Assembly: GCA_013203545.1 (NCBI GenBank)
Contig: JABMQA010000696.1
Span: forward strand, 1-5,791
Source: Bacteroidota bacterium
Lineage (GTDB): Bacteria > Bacteroidota > Bacteroidia > Bacteroidales > 4484-276
Length of the DNA: 5,791 bases
Direction: 5' to 3'
Under the pieces are notes generated by a model. The model was not told the DNA's origin. It was given only the letters and a program-made list of their open reading frames with translations, and searched no databases. A program made the position numbers and the translations under genes. Positions 1-5,791 of this stretch are shown here, piece by piece. Numbering within the stretch: position 1 is the first letter of the stretch; every line of letters begins with the position of its first letter.

Positions 1-884
1 GCATTGCTAAATACAATAATCCCATTGCTTACATCGGGGTCTACTCCGGTGTGTGCAGGGTCATAGGATCCGGGTGTAAGGGTGAGTTGACCAGGCTGTA
101 AATATTTAAGTCGGATTTTGTCTTCCACATTTTCGAGGTAGTCAAAAAATTCAATACCCAGGCCCAAATCTATACCGGCACCATTGGTCCAGATGTAGAA
201 ATCGAACGAACCGGCTGCCCAGTGGCCCTGGCCGTTAAAAACTGTATCCATTCTCAATTTAAGAACAAGGTCGTTCAAATCATAATCACCCTTGTTGGGC
301 CAGAGATCTTCGAACATCTGATAATACCAGGTTTCATATGTCTCGTCACCGGATTTTAAATCTGAATTTCTGTACGGCGAAGGATAATAAACGGTATAAG
401 CCTTGTCAGGATCATTTGGGTAATCGTCGAAATCGTCGAATACACCGTCGGAATCAGCATCTTCAAAGGCTTTTACCGACTTGAGTGTTTCGGTGAGCTT
501 AAAAGTTTTGTTTTCACTTTTCAGGCTTAAATCCTGTGAAATTTCATGCGACGGTGAATAAAGCCTGATGGTTTCAATGGACTTGTTCAGCTCCAAGAGA
601 AAACGGGCTTGTCCGTCAATAATACTCGAACGCTGTAATAAATTGCCGTGCATATCGGTGGCATCTAGAGGATACCCGTTGAGTGCGCCGGTTGGTGTTT
701 CGCCGGCATTAACAATTTGAACAACAAATGCTGATTTGTCCAGGGTGGACCAGGTAAAGCCATCAGGCACCTGCAAATTTTCAAAGCTTTTGTCAGCTTC
801 TACCGGTGTATCAACTGTTTTTTTACATGATGTAACAAATAATACTGAAAGGGAGGCGATCAGGATTAGAGGTAAAAATCTCAT
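1..884 (-). CDS. LruC domain-containing lipoprotein, N-terminal part (C-terminus outside window)
   Basis: The reading frame is open from an ATG at 884-882 to the window edge, giving about 294 residues. Residues 1-20 form a lipoprotein signal peptide: a hydrophobic stretch ending in V-T-S-C20, followed by K-K. The predicted mature protein is a lipid-anchored envelope protein; the lysines after Cys do not resemble the acidic surface-export signal of Bacteroidota. Residues 143-161 are a calcium-binding, thrombospondin-3-like repeat (D-x-D-x-D-G-V-F-D-D-F-D-D-Y-P). Residues 191-207 (FEDLWPNKGDYDLNDLV) are the hallmark of the LruC domain (TIGR04456, overlapping the DUF4842 family), which continues to the edge. 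LruC proteins are secreted or surface-associated; their molecular role is not established, and adhesion or matrix binding is only a guess. Other members are usually much longer, so a large C-terminal part should lie upstream of position 1. It is followed upstream by a long spacer, so it is probably the first gene of its transcript. The family call is firm; the function is unknown. Confidence 0.88.
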   Translation of the reverse strand, partial: MRFLPLILIASLSVLFVTSCKKTVDTPVEADKSFENLQVPDGFTWSTLDKSAFVVQIVNAGETPTGALNGYPLDATDMHGNLLQRSSIIDGQARFLLELNKSIETIRLYSPSHEISQDLSLKSENKTFKLTETLKSVKAFEDADSDGVFDDFDDYPNDPDKAYTVYYPSPYRNSDLKSGDETYETWYYQMFEDLWPNKGDYDLNDLVLKLRMDTVFNGQGHWAAGSFDFYIWTNGAGIDLGLGIEFFDYLENVEDKIRLKYLQPGQLTLTPGSYDPAHTGVDPDVSNGIIVFSN

Positions 885-948
885 TCTTATAGTAATTTTT
901 TTTTGTTATTAATTTAGTTAGATTTTCTAATTTGAACAGCCTATTTAG

Positions 949-956
949 CAAAAATA
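949..956 (-). promoter_or_regulatory. Candidate Bacteroidota -7 box for the LruC lipoprotein gene
   Basis: The minus strand reads TATTTTTG here, an exact match to TAnnTTTG, about 65 bases upstream of the ATG at 884. No clear TTTG element sits at the expected -33 distance. In AT-rich spacer DNA this short motif can occur by chance. Confidence 0.35.
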
Positions 957-1102
957 GTTCCAATTTATTAAATTACTGTAATTGAGTAATATACAATGAA
1001 ATGTATTGGCGGGTCCTCTCGTATGTGGAAAAAAGCCATATAATGATGTAAATTTTGGAAAATATATGCCAGGGATATCTTGTAATTCATGTAAATGAAT
1101 TC

Positions 1103-1155
1103 AGCAAAATCCAGAAAAATTTGAAGTTTAAAACTAAATTTTTCTGGATTTTGCT
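1103..1155. repeat. 20-bp perfect inverted repeat (long AT-rich hairpin)
   Basis: The left arm at 1103-1122 (AGCAAAATCCAGAAAAATTT) is the exact reverse complement of the right arm at 1136-1155. The 13-base centre contains a further short palindrome, AGTTT-a-AAACT, so the transcript of either strand could fold into a nearly continuous stem of about 25 pairs with a two-base bulge. An imperfect outer match, AAATGAATT at 1093-1101 against AATTTCATTT at 1170-1179, suggests the symmetry once extended further. A perfect match of this length is very unlikely by chance. It could be a decayed or non-autonomous mobile element, a transcription end (though no strong U-tract follows on either strand) or a structured RNA. 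It lies 93 bases beyond the stop codon of the COG3014-type gene. Confidence 0.8.
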
Positions 1156-1180
1156 TCCCACAATAGAACAATTTCATTTT

Positions 1181-1200
1181 CCCCGACCTAAAGGACGGGG
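1181..1200. repeat. REP-like compact GC-rich hairpin
   Basis: CCCCGACCTAAAGGACGGGG folds as five pairs (1181-1185 with 1196-1200), one A-A mismatch (1186/1195), two more pairs and a TAAA loop; CTATTTATTT follows. A short GC-rich stem with a central mismatch in AT-rich spacer DNA resembles bacterial REP sequences mobilised by REP-associated tyrosine transposases (RAYTs), and the subterminal hairpins of IS200/IS605 elements. From memory, hairpins of this style with a C-T-A-T-T flank occur repeatedly in Bacteroidota intergenic DNA. No transposase gene is in the window. As a terminator it would suit the plus strand (U-rich tail), but no plus-strand gene leads into it; on the minus strand the stem is followed by GAAAATGAAA-like sequence rather than a U-tract. 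Confidence 0.6.
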
Positions 1201-1247
1201 CTATTTATTTCTCCATCAATTTTTAGACAGCTTCTTATCGGATAAAA

Positions 1248-2666
1248 TTACTCCGAATCCGATGGCGGATTGGTCTCAATACTTTGATAGGTGTAGAACA
1301 GTGTTTGCCCCTTTTTGATATCAACCTCAAATGTGTGATTGGAAACCCCAGCCCCGGAATTGGCCTCGAAGGTTAATGAATGTTTACCCTCCGGCAGTGG
1401 TACCCTTACATAGGAAATGGAATAGGGTAAGGTTTGCCAGTTACGGGTATCGGCTTTTTCGGTGAGTGCATTGATGATACTGATGGCTGCGCCCACATCT
1501 TTATTCTCCTCGCGGGCAGCCTGTTCCATCGCTTTTTTCACAGCGAGCCTCAACAGTGAGTTGGCCATCTCACGCAACATGCGGTCCTGCAATGTCTTAA
1601 AAGCAATGTTGTTAACGTTTTCCGCCATTTCCAGCGGATAATCCGCATTGTCTGTAGCCACTTTTCCGGAAGTAAAAACAGGTGTACGTTCTAGATATTT
1701 TGGAAAAGCAATACGAATAAAATTCAAATCGGAAAATTTGGTTTTTTCATCACCGGACAGGTCACCAATATAAAATGGAAACGAGAGCCCCAACTCTTCG
1801 TTGGCAAAAGTAACCATGCCGCCCTGCCCCTCCAAAATGGTAAAATTGATGCTCCATTCAGCCTTAACAGGTCCAAAACCGTTTTGCCATATAAAGACCA
1901 ATTCACCGGAATCGTCATCCTTTTTGGGCTCATAACGCATCTTGAACTGGTCTTCATATTGACGCTGATCACTTCTTAAGCCGGACAGGCTGGCTGAACG
2001 TATCAAATCTTTTTTCAACTGTTCAGGTGCAACAGTATTAAAGTTTTCCTTGTAAATTTTCTCGTATGCTTCAAGGGCATTCCTATAGGCAATAAACGCG
2101 TCGTTGTAATTGTTGGAAGCTTCATATATCAACCCGATGATCACATGCGCAAAGGCATCATCAGAATAGCGGTTCTTTTTTTCCTTGTATTTGTCGTTGA
2201 GTTGATACAATAATATATTCATACGCCGGCATTCCACCAGCGCATCATCATATTTACCCAAAGCCAAATAATTGAGTGCCTTGAAATAATTTACGAAAAC
2301 AACCTCAAAATCCTCAGGTTGATAGGGTTTGACGGTAGGATTGGTAAATAAAGCGAGAAGTTCGAGGCCCAGTTTCTTATGCTGATCCTCAATCATGTGG
2401 TCTGCCTCATTCAGGCTTGTGTTGCTTTGATCATAATCAGCAAGCATCCAGTTTACCCATCCATCATTAAACAAATACAATAACCTGTTGATACCATCCT
2501 GGGCTTTTTTATCATTTTCGAGCAACTCCTTTGCCTTTCCCATTTCACCATTTGTAATATACTCCTGGAATTTCTGGGTTTTCTTATAATAGGTGGCGCA
2601 TCCGATGCTGATCAGCATGAGGCATAGCACTACAAATAATGATGTCCGGTTAAAGATTTTCATCAT
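1248..2666 (-). CDS. COG3014-type TPR lipoprotein, partner of LpoB
   Basis: The product has 472 residues from the ATG at 2666-2664. A TTG at 2684 would add six residues and the adjacent ATG at 2663 would drop one; no Shine-Dalgarno sequence decides. Residues 1-23 form a lipoprotein signal peptide ending I-S-I-G-C23. Helical TPR-like repeats occupy roughly residues 34-94, 127-160 and 172-204, including the classic L-A-L-G-K-Y-D-D-A and A-S-N-N-Y-N-D-A-F-I-A-Y-R-N-A-L turns. Two beta-rich blocks follow: residues 254-271 (GELVFIWQNGFGPVKAEW) and 403-434 (around ADTRNWQTLPYSISYVRVPL and PEGKHSLTF). These match what I recall of COG3014, an uncharacterised family often encoded beside LpoB. TPRs suggest a protein-binding scaffold on the periplasmic side of the outer membrane. 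It starts 64 bases after the lpoB stop, so the two are probably co-transcribed. Family call good; role inferred from context only. Confidence 0.82.
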   Translation of the reverse strand: MMKIFNRTSLFVVLCLMLISIGCATYYKKTQKFQEYITNGEMGKAKELLENDKKAQDGINRLLYLFNDGWVNWMLADYDQSNTSLNEADHMIEDQHKKLGLELLALFTNPTVKPYQPEDFEVVFVNYFKALNYLALGKYDDALVECRRMNILLYQLNDKYKEKKNRYSDDAFAHVIIGLIYEASNNYNDAFIAYRNALEAYEKIYKENFNTVAPEQLKKDLIRSASLSGLRSDQRQYEDQFKMRYEPKKDDDSGELVFIWQNGFGPVKAEWSINFTILEGQGGMVTFANEELGLSFPFYIGDLSGDEKTKFSDLNFIRIAFPKYLERTPVFTSGKVATDNADYPLEMAENVNNIAFKTLQDRMLREMANSLLRLAVKKAMEQAAREENKDVGAAISIINALTEKADTRNWQTLPYSISYVRVPLPEGKHSLTFEANSGAGVSNHTFEVDIKKGQTLFYTYQSIETNPPSDSE

Positions 2667-2730
2667 ATTGAATGATTTTTTCAATAAAGTTGTTTGCTCA
2701 GAATTATAAATGATTCAAATCCGGATTACA

Positions 2731-3321
2731 TTATTTGTTTACGTATTTCTTTATCTCCTTGTCGCCGAGCCAGACCACTTCGTTTGTTTCGATGTTGGTA
2801 AGTTGAAGGTTTACTTTATAAAAGATCACTTTTTCTTTCTTGTAGGTATCAACTATAGAGGCCATATCGCCCTGAAGCATAAAGTTGGCGCCCACTTCCC
2901 TTCCCCATTTGGCTATGGTTTCGGGTGAGGAAAAATCCTGTTGATCGGCACGTTCCCCTCTGAGTTGCTCACGTTTTTCACCACCCTGAACCAGTTTCAC
3001 ACGTCCGGAGTTGATAAAGGCTTTTTCAAGATCGCGAATAAATATCTCGGCATCAATGTGTTCGTGGGTCTTGTTTTGCACGAATCCGACAATCACTGTT
3101 GGCTTTTCGCTGTTGTGGGTACTTTGAAAATCAGAAATCCATCGTTCGCTCAACGCCTGTGTGATCATCGCTTCGGCGGTTGTCTTCGCATCGGTCGAAT
3201 TCCACCTTCCGCTCAAATCAATGGTTTCGTCAGGGCTTACGCGTGTTACCTTTCTTGTAGAGCAGGATACAATTGTGATGGCCAGCAATCCCATCAACAA
3301 AATTTTAAATGTGTGTTTCAT
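2731..3321 (-). CDS. lpoB: LpoB-family penicillin-binding protein activator lipoprotein
   Basis: The product has 196 residues from the ATG at 3321-3319. The frame is open up to a TTG at 3387, but the ATG start puts a normal 20-residue lipoprotein signal (A-I-T-I-V-S-C20) at the N-terminus. Family hallmarks of LpoB (COG3417, PF13036) are visible: D-L-S-G-R-W-N-S-T-D at 35-44, T-V-I-V-G-F-V-Q-N-K-T at 75-85, an F-I-R-D-L-E-K-A-F helix at 94-102, and a final strand pair Y-K-V-N-L-Q-L-T-N-I-E-T-N-E-V-V-W-L-G at 168-186 ending I-K-K. In Escherichia coli LpoB is an outer-membrane lipoprotein that stimulates the peptidoglycan synthase PBP1B. Here only about 15 residues separate the lipid-anchored cysteine from the folded domain, far shorter than the E. 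coli linker, so the same reach to PBP1B should not be assumed. It is the first gene of a probable two-gene operon with the COG3014-type gene. Confidence 0.85.
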   Translation of the reverse strand: MKHTFKILLMGLLAITIVSCSTRKVTRVSPDETIDLSGRWNSTDAKTTAEAMITQALSERWISDFQSTHNSEKPTVIVGFVQNKTHEHIDAEIFIRDLEKAFINSGRVKLVQGGEKREQLRGERADQQDFSSPETIAKWGREVGANFMLQGDMASIVDTYKKEKVIFYKVNLQLTNIETNEVVWLGDKEIKKYVNK

Positions 3322-3369
3322 TGGTAAAGTATGTTTTATGATTAGATATTGAAAATGTTTCTTGCTTTT

Positions 3370-3377
3370 CAAATTTA
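3370..3377 (-). promoter_or_regulatory. Candidate -7 box for the lpoB/COG3014 unit
   Basis: The minus strand reads TAAATTTG, an exact TAnnTTTG match, 48 bases upstream of the lpoB ATG. A second exact match, TATATTTG, lies at 3401-3408; its TTTG is 23 bases before the first box, slightly too far for a standard -33 element. Either could be the real -7 box. Confidence 0.4.
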
Positions 3378-3463
3378 GTGCCAACAAAAATGTAAGTGCA
3401 CAAATATAAAAAAAGGATTCAATACTTTCTGACTAAATTATTAAAATGAATTTTAGATATTTC

Positions 3464-3599
3464 TCCGAAGGCGGATCATCGTTTTCTTTTTTCTTTTGAC
3501 GCAGATCGGCGCAGATTTTTTATGATGGGAAGGGGCACAATTTTTCAACGAAATTGAAATCATAATGAATCCGCAGAAACGTGTCCGGCTGGCGGATCA
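3464..3599. repeat. Two short palindromic repeats sharing GGCGGATCA
   Basis: Copy 1 (3464-3478) and copy 2 (3584-3599) both have TCCG, a 4-5 base loop, CGGA, then TCA, and share GGCGGATCA exactly. Copy 2 is also paired at a distance by ATCCGC at 3569-3574 with GCGGAT at 3592-3597. They sit in the gap between the hydrolase stop and lpoB. From memory, GGCGGATC palindromes are scattered through many Bacteroidota intergenic regions, which suggests a dispersed repeat. They may also act as weak 3' hairpins for the hydrolase transcript. Confidence 0.4.
3500..3516. repeat. Tandem CGCAGAT direct repeat
   Basis: CGCAGAT occurs at 3500-3506 and 3510-3516 with a three-base spacer (CGG), between pyrimidine-rich flanks. 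I recall similar CGCAGAT-type doublets in intergenic DNA of other Bacteroidota. No function is evident. The rest of the gap from 3322 to 3658 shows no gene. Confidence 0.4.
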
Positions 3600-3658
3600 G
3601 AAGCTATTAAAATCTTGTCGTACTACCTAGAAAAATCATGCTGGCCCCCTACTGGCAT

Positions 3659-4300
3659 TTATCCCTTAACAAAAGGATTGTTCAGCATTTCATATCCGAT
3701 AGTAGTACTGGGCCCGTGACCGGGGTGAACCGTAAAGTCTCTGCCAAGGGTGTATAACTTATTTTGAATATTGTGGCTTAACAGGTCAAAATCACCAGTG
3801 GGAAGATCCGTTCTGCCTATGCTGTCGCGAAAGAGAACGTCGCCAACAATAACAAATTTTTCATCCCTGTTGGCGAAACAAATATGTCCGTTTACATGAC
3901 CCGGCGTGTGCAGTACCTCAAGTGCGTGGTTGCCAAACTTAACTTCATCGCCCTCTTTAAGAAATGTTTCCGGTTCGATGAGGCCATCTACTTCGATCCC
4001 GAACATTTTGCCATGATCCCCTGCACTATGGAATACGGGCAGCGAATCACGATGCATCACAGGACGTAACCCATAGGTTTCAAAAACATATGCATTTCCC
4101 AGAATGTGGTCGATGTGGCAATGAGTGTAAAGGTGCCCTACAAGCTTCAAATCATTGTTGTTGATGAACTCCGTTAGTTCATTTTGCTCTGCACTGCCCT
4201 CACAACCAGGATCAATAATTACGCACTCCCTGGTTTCGTCCCACACCAGAAAAGTGTTTTCCTGGAAGGCATTAAAAACCATCTTTTTTACAGTTATCAT
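3659..4300 (-). CDS. Glyoxalase II-like MBL-fold metallo-hydrolase
   Basis: The product has 213 residues from the ATG at 4300-4298, with no signal peptide, so it is cytosolic. The full set of metallo-beta-lactamase-fold metal ligands is present: T-H60-C-H62-I-D64-H65, T-P-G-H135, G-D154, and H-P-G-H195-G-P-S-T. This predicts a two-metal (Zn/Fe) hydrolase. The H-P-G-H-G-P-S-T block and I-G-R-T-D-L-P at 161-167 place it in the glyoxalase II-like, YcbL-type group. It lacks the extra C-terminal helical domain of classical hydroxyacylglutathione hydrolase (about 250 residues), which helps bind glutathione, so the physiological substrate is probably another thioester or ester and remains unknown. 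Persulfide dioxygenase is less likely because its usual Y-P-G-H-D ending is absent. The gene stands alone: 337 bases separate it from lpoB and it is divergent from the upstream gene. Confidence 0.9.
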   Translation of the reverse strand: MITVKKMVFNAFQENTFLVWDETRECVIIDPGCEGSAEQNELTEFINNNDLKLVGHLYTHCHIDHILGNAYVFETYGLRPVMHRDSLPVFHSAGDHGKMFGIEVDGLIEPETFLKEGDEVKFGNHALEVLHTPGHVNGHICFANRDEKFVIVGDVLFRDSIGRTDLPTGDFDLLSHNIQNKLYTLGRDFTVHPGHGPSTTIGYEMLNNPFVKG

Positions 4301-4351
4301 TGTTAAAGTTTTTCGTTTCGGTGTATCCCGCCTGTCACTGCTGGCACAAAA

Positions 4352-4365
4352 TAAATTACAATTTA
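4352..4365. promoter_or_regulatory. 14-bp palindrome in the divergent spacer, possible operator
   Basis: TAAATT-AC-AATTTA is a perfect 6+6 inverted repeat in the spacer between the hydrolase gene and the plus-strand propeller gene. It lies just downstream of the candidate hydrolase -7 box, roughly where transcription would start, so a bound repressor would block it. In AT-rich DNA such a palindrome may be accidental. Confidence 0.25.
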
Positions 4366-4373
4366 CAAAGTTA
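4366..4373 (-). promoter_or_regulatory. Candidate -7 box for the MBL-fold hydrolase gene
   Basis: The minus strand reads TAACTTTG, an exact TAnnTTTG match, about 65 bases upstream of the ATG at 4300. No strong -33 element is visible. For the divergent plus-strand gene the nearest candidate is TTATTTTG at 4427-4434 (one mismatch), 26 bases before its ATG. Confidence 0.35.
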
Positions 4374-4460
4374 TCAATAATTGGATAAAAACCATACGTG
4401 AGTATCAGTTGTAAGGTAGAATTACTTTATTTTGCATTTAAGATTATTACCAATCCCGCA

Positions 4461-5791
4461 ATGAGAAACATTTTACGCGTCTTCGTGAAAAAAGGGAAAA
4501 GCCGGAAATTGATACTGGCCATGTTTTTCATTTTTTTTACACCACTGGTTTACGGACAGTTTTACAACGGATACCAGATGGAGTTTGGCCGAAGCCGGGT
4601 TCAGTACAAGGATTTTTTCTGGACTTATTACCGTTTCGAAAGATTTGATACTTATTTTCATTTGAATGGCAAGGAACTGGCAGTGCACACCGCAAAATAT
4701 GCCACACAGGAGCTGGATCGGCTGGAAAATGAGTTGAACACCTATCTGGAAGGGAAAATTCAGTTTATCATTTTCAACAACCTTAGCGAATTAAAGCAAA
4801 GTAATATTGGCCTTACCGCAGGCTCGGAATACAATATCGGGGGGATCACACACATATTGGGCAACAAAATAGTCCTGTATTTTGACGGAAGTCTGATTAA
4901 TTTTGAACAGCAGATTCGCCAGGGCATTGTGCATATTCTCCTTCAGAATGCAATTTTCGGGGCCAACATCGGGTCGCAGGTAATGAACTCGATCCTGCAA
5001 AATTTCCCCGAATGGTACACCAAAGGTTTGATCGCTTACCTGTCGGAGGATTGGAATACGGAAATCGACAACAGGGTTCGAAACCTGGTTCTTTCGGGTA
5101 AGTTCGAGAAATTTAACAGGCTGACTGTTAATGAAGGTTATGTTGTAGATGCCGGACATTCGTTCTGGAAATTTATAGCCGACATTTATGGTAAAGCAAC
5201 AGTAACCAGTATAATCAACATGACCAAGGTGAGCCGAAGCGTGGAAACAGGGTTTCAATATACCCTTGGCCTGTCGCTAAAAAAGCTTTTTAAAGAATGG
5301 TACAATCATTACCTGTTAATTTACGAATCAGAACTGTCTGGTCGCGATCTGCCCGATGAGTCATTTCAGCTCCGGGGCAAGCGGGTACTAAGGACCTTTA
5401 GAAGAAAAAGGGAGTACACCGAATTGCAGGCTGCTCCGAATGGAAGATATACTGCTTTTGTTACCAACGAAATAGGGAAGTACAAGGTTTGGTTGCGGGA
5501 TATGCAAACCGATAAGTTAATGAGGGTTTACACCGGTGGTTATAAACTCGACGAAAAAGTTGACTATACCTACCCGCTGCTTTCCTGGCACCCTACAGGC
5601 CGCATACTGGCTATGATTCTTGAGAAGAAAGGACTGATCTGGCTCTATTTTTATGATGTGGAAGAGAAGGGATGGACAAATCAAAACCTTTTTGGTTTTG
5701 AAAAGATTATCGACTTTTCCTATTCGGGCGATGGCCGGAACCTGATATTTTCAGCGGTTCAGAAGGGACAGTCCGACCTGTTTACATACAC
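4461..5791 (+). CDS. Secreted protein: degenerate gluzincin-like domain plus TolB/PD40-type propeller (C-terminus outside window)
   Basis: The frame is open from the ATG at 4461 to the window end, 443 residues and continuing. Residues 1-32 look like a Sec signal peptide: a basic n-region (K-K-G-K-S-R-K), a hydrophobic core, and a likely cut before Q33 (V-Y-G/Q). Residues about 60-290 resemble the M1/MA-clan domain that carries HExxH and a downstream W-x-x-E-G-L. Here the corresponding positions read Q154-G-I-V-H158 and P183-E-W-Y-T-K188-G-L-I-A-Y, so the first zinc histidine, the catalytic glutamate and the third ligand all look replaced: probably a pseudo-peptidase. From about residue 318, short beta-strand blocks (ELQAAPNGRYTAFVTNEIGKY; PLLSWHPTGRILAMI; DFSYSGDGRNLIFSAVQKGQ) show the S-P/P-x-G-x-x-I/L-A pattern of PD40 (WD40-like) TolB blades. 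Homologues I recall in Bacteroidota are about 1000 residues long and uncharacterised. It is transcribed away from the hydrolase gene. Export and architecture are well supported; the function is unknown. Confidence 0.78.
   Translation, partial: MRNILRVFVKKGKSRKLILAMFFIFFTPLVYGQFYNGYQMEFGRSRVQYKDFFWTYYRFERFDTYFHLNGKELAVHTAKYATQELDRLENELNTYLEGKIQFIIFNNLSELKQSNIGLTAGSEYNIGGITHILGNKIVLYFDGSLINFEQQIRQGIVHILLQNAIFGANIGSQVMNSILQNFPEWYTKGLIAYLSEDWNTEIDNRVRNLVLSGKFEKFNRLTVNEGYVVDAGHSFWKFIADIYGKATVTSIINMTKVSRSVETGFQYTLGLSLKKLFKEWYNHYLLIYESELSGRDLPDESFQLRGKRVLRTFRRKREYTELQAAPNGRYTAFVTNEIGKYKVWLRDMQTDKLMRVYTGGYKLDEKVDYTYPLLSWHPTGRILAMILEKKGLIWLYFYDVEEKGWTNQNLFGFEKIIDFSYSGDGRNLIFSAVQKGQSDLFTY

Larger units (their letters stand above)
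885..1247. other. Intergenic region without a credible gene; holds two hairpin repeats
   Basis: This 363-bp spacer lies between the stop of the COG3014-type gene and the start of the LruC gene, both on the minus strand. It is AT-rich apart from the short GC-rich hairpin at 1181-1200. Small open frames on both strands here lack recognisable protein features, and the inverted repeat runs through them. Further small palindromes are AATTAC-t-GTAATT (971-983) and ATACA/TGTAT (991-1006), possible protein-binding sites but unsupported. The 20-bp inverted repeat and the REP-like hairpin are listed separately. Confidence 0.6.

Noticed and set aside
968..1177. 69-codon minus-strand open frame in the spacer
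   Set aside because: It runs through both arms of the long inverted repeat, has no ribosome binding site beyond a chance G-run from the hairpin, and shows no protein-like pattern or signal peptide.
1181..1200. Intrinsic terminator for the COG3014-type gene
   Set aside because: Read on the gene's strand, the stem is followed by GAAAATG-like sequence rather than a run of U, so the canonical form is missing.
1055..1318. 87-codon plus-strand open frame
   Set aside because: It also crosses both repeats and overlaps the end of the well-supported minus-strand COG3014-type gene.
2667..2684. TTG start at 2684 for the COG3014-type gene
   Set aside because: Possible, but two ATG codons six and seven codons downstream give a standard-length lipoprotein signal, so the first ATG was preferred.
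2941..3327. 128-codon plus-strand open frame
   Set aside because: It lies antisense to lpoB, whose family motifs are clear; the translation is cysteine-rich and unlike any family I know.
3640..3660. Hairpin at the end of the hydrolase gene
   Set aside because: The two CTGGC copies (in GCTGGCCCCC and ACTGGCA) are direct, not inverted, so they cannot pair as a terminator stem.
4791..5258. 155-codon minus-strand open frame
   Set aside because: It is antisense to the signal-peptide-bearing plus-strand gene, which has coherent domain structure over the same bases.

Overview
The window looks like chromosomal DNA from a Bacteroidota bacterium, probably in or near the Bacteroidales/Marinilabiliales. 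The evidence is an LruC-domain lipoprotein, a large secreted protein with a TolB-like propeller, starts without Shine-Dalgarno sequences, and several TAnnTTTG boxes (the -7 element of the Bacteroidota housekeeping sigma factor) upstream of genes. Nothing narrows the genus, and there are no phage, plasmid, CRISPR, tRNA or rRNA signals.

Layout. Positions 1-884 (minus) hold the N-terminal part of an LruC-domain lipoprotein cut by the window edge. A 363-bp spacer (885-1247) follows, with no credible gene; it carries a 20-bp perfect inverted repeat and a compact GC-rich REP-like hairpin. Next, on the minus strand and transcribed towards the spacer, is a two-gene unit: an LpoB-family lipoprotein (2731-3321), then a COG3014-type TPR lipoprotein (1248-2666). 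A 337-bp gap (3322-3658) holds a candidate promoter and short repeats. Then comes a single-domain glyoxalase II-like metallo-beta-lactamase-fold hydrolase (3659-4300, minus). A 160-bp divergent spacer separates it from a plus-strand gene (4461 to the window end). That gene encodes a secreted protein with a gluzincin-like domain that appears to have lost its catalytic residues, followed by the start of a TolB/PD40-type propeller.

How the genes fit together. Four of the five products carry export signals: three lipobox lipoproteins and one Sec signal peptide. The window is therefore mainly a cell-envelope region, with one cytosolic enzyme. The LpoB/COG3014 pair is the only clear functional unit and probably acts at the outer membrane, perhaps on peptidoglycan synthesis. 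The other genes look independently transcribed. I see no clearly new multi-gene system. The items most worth a second look are the paired repeats at 1103-1200, the pseudo-protease/propeller fusion, and the short-tethered LpoB with its TPR partner.
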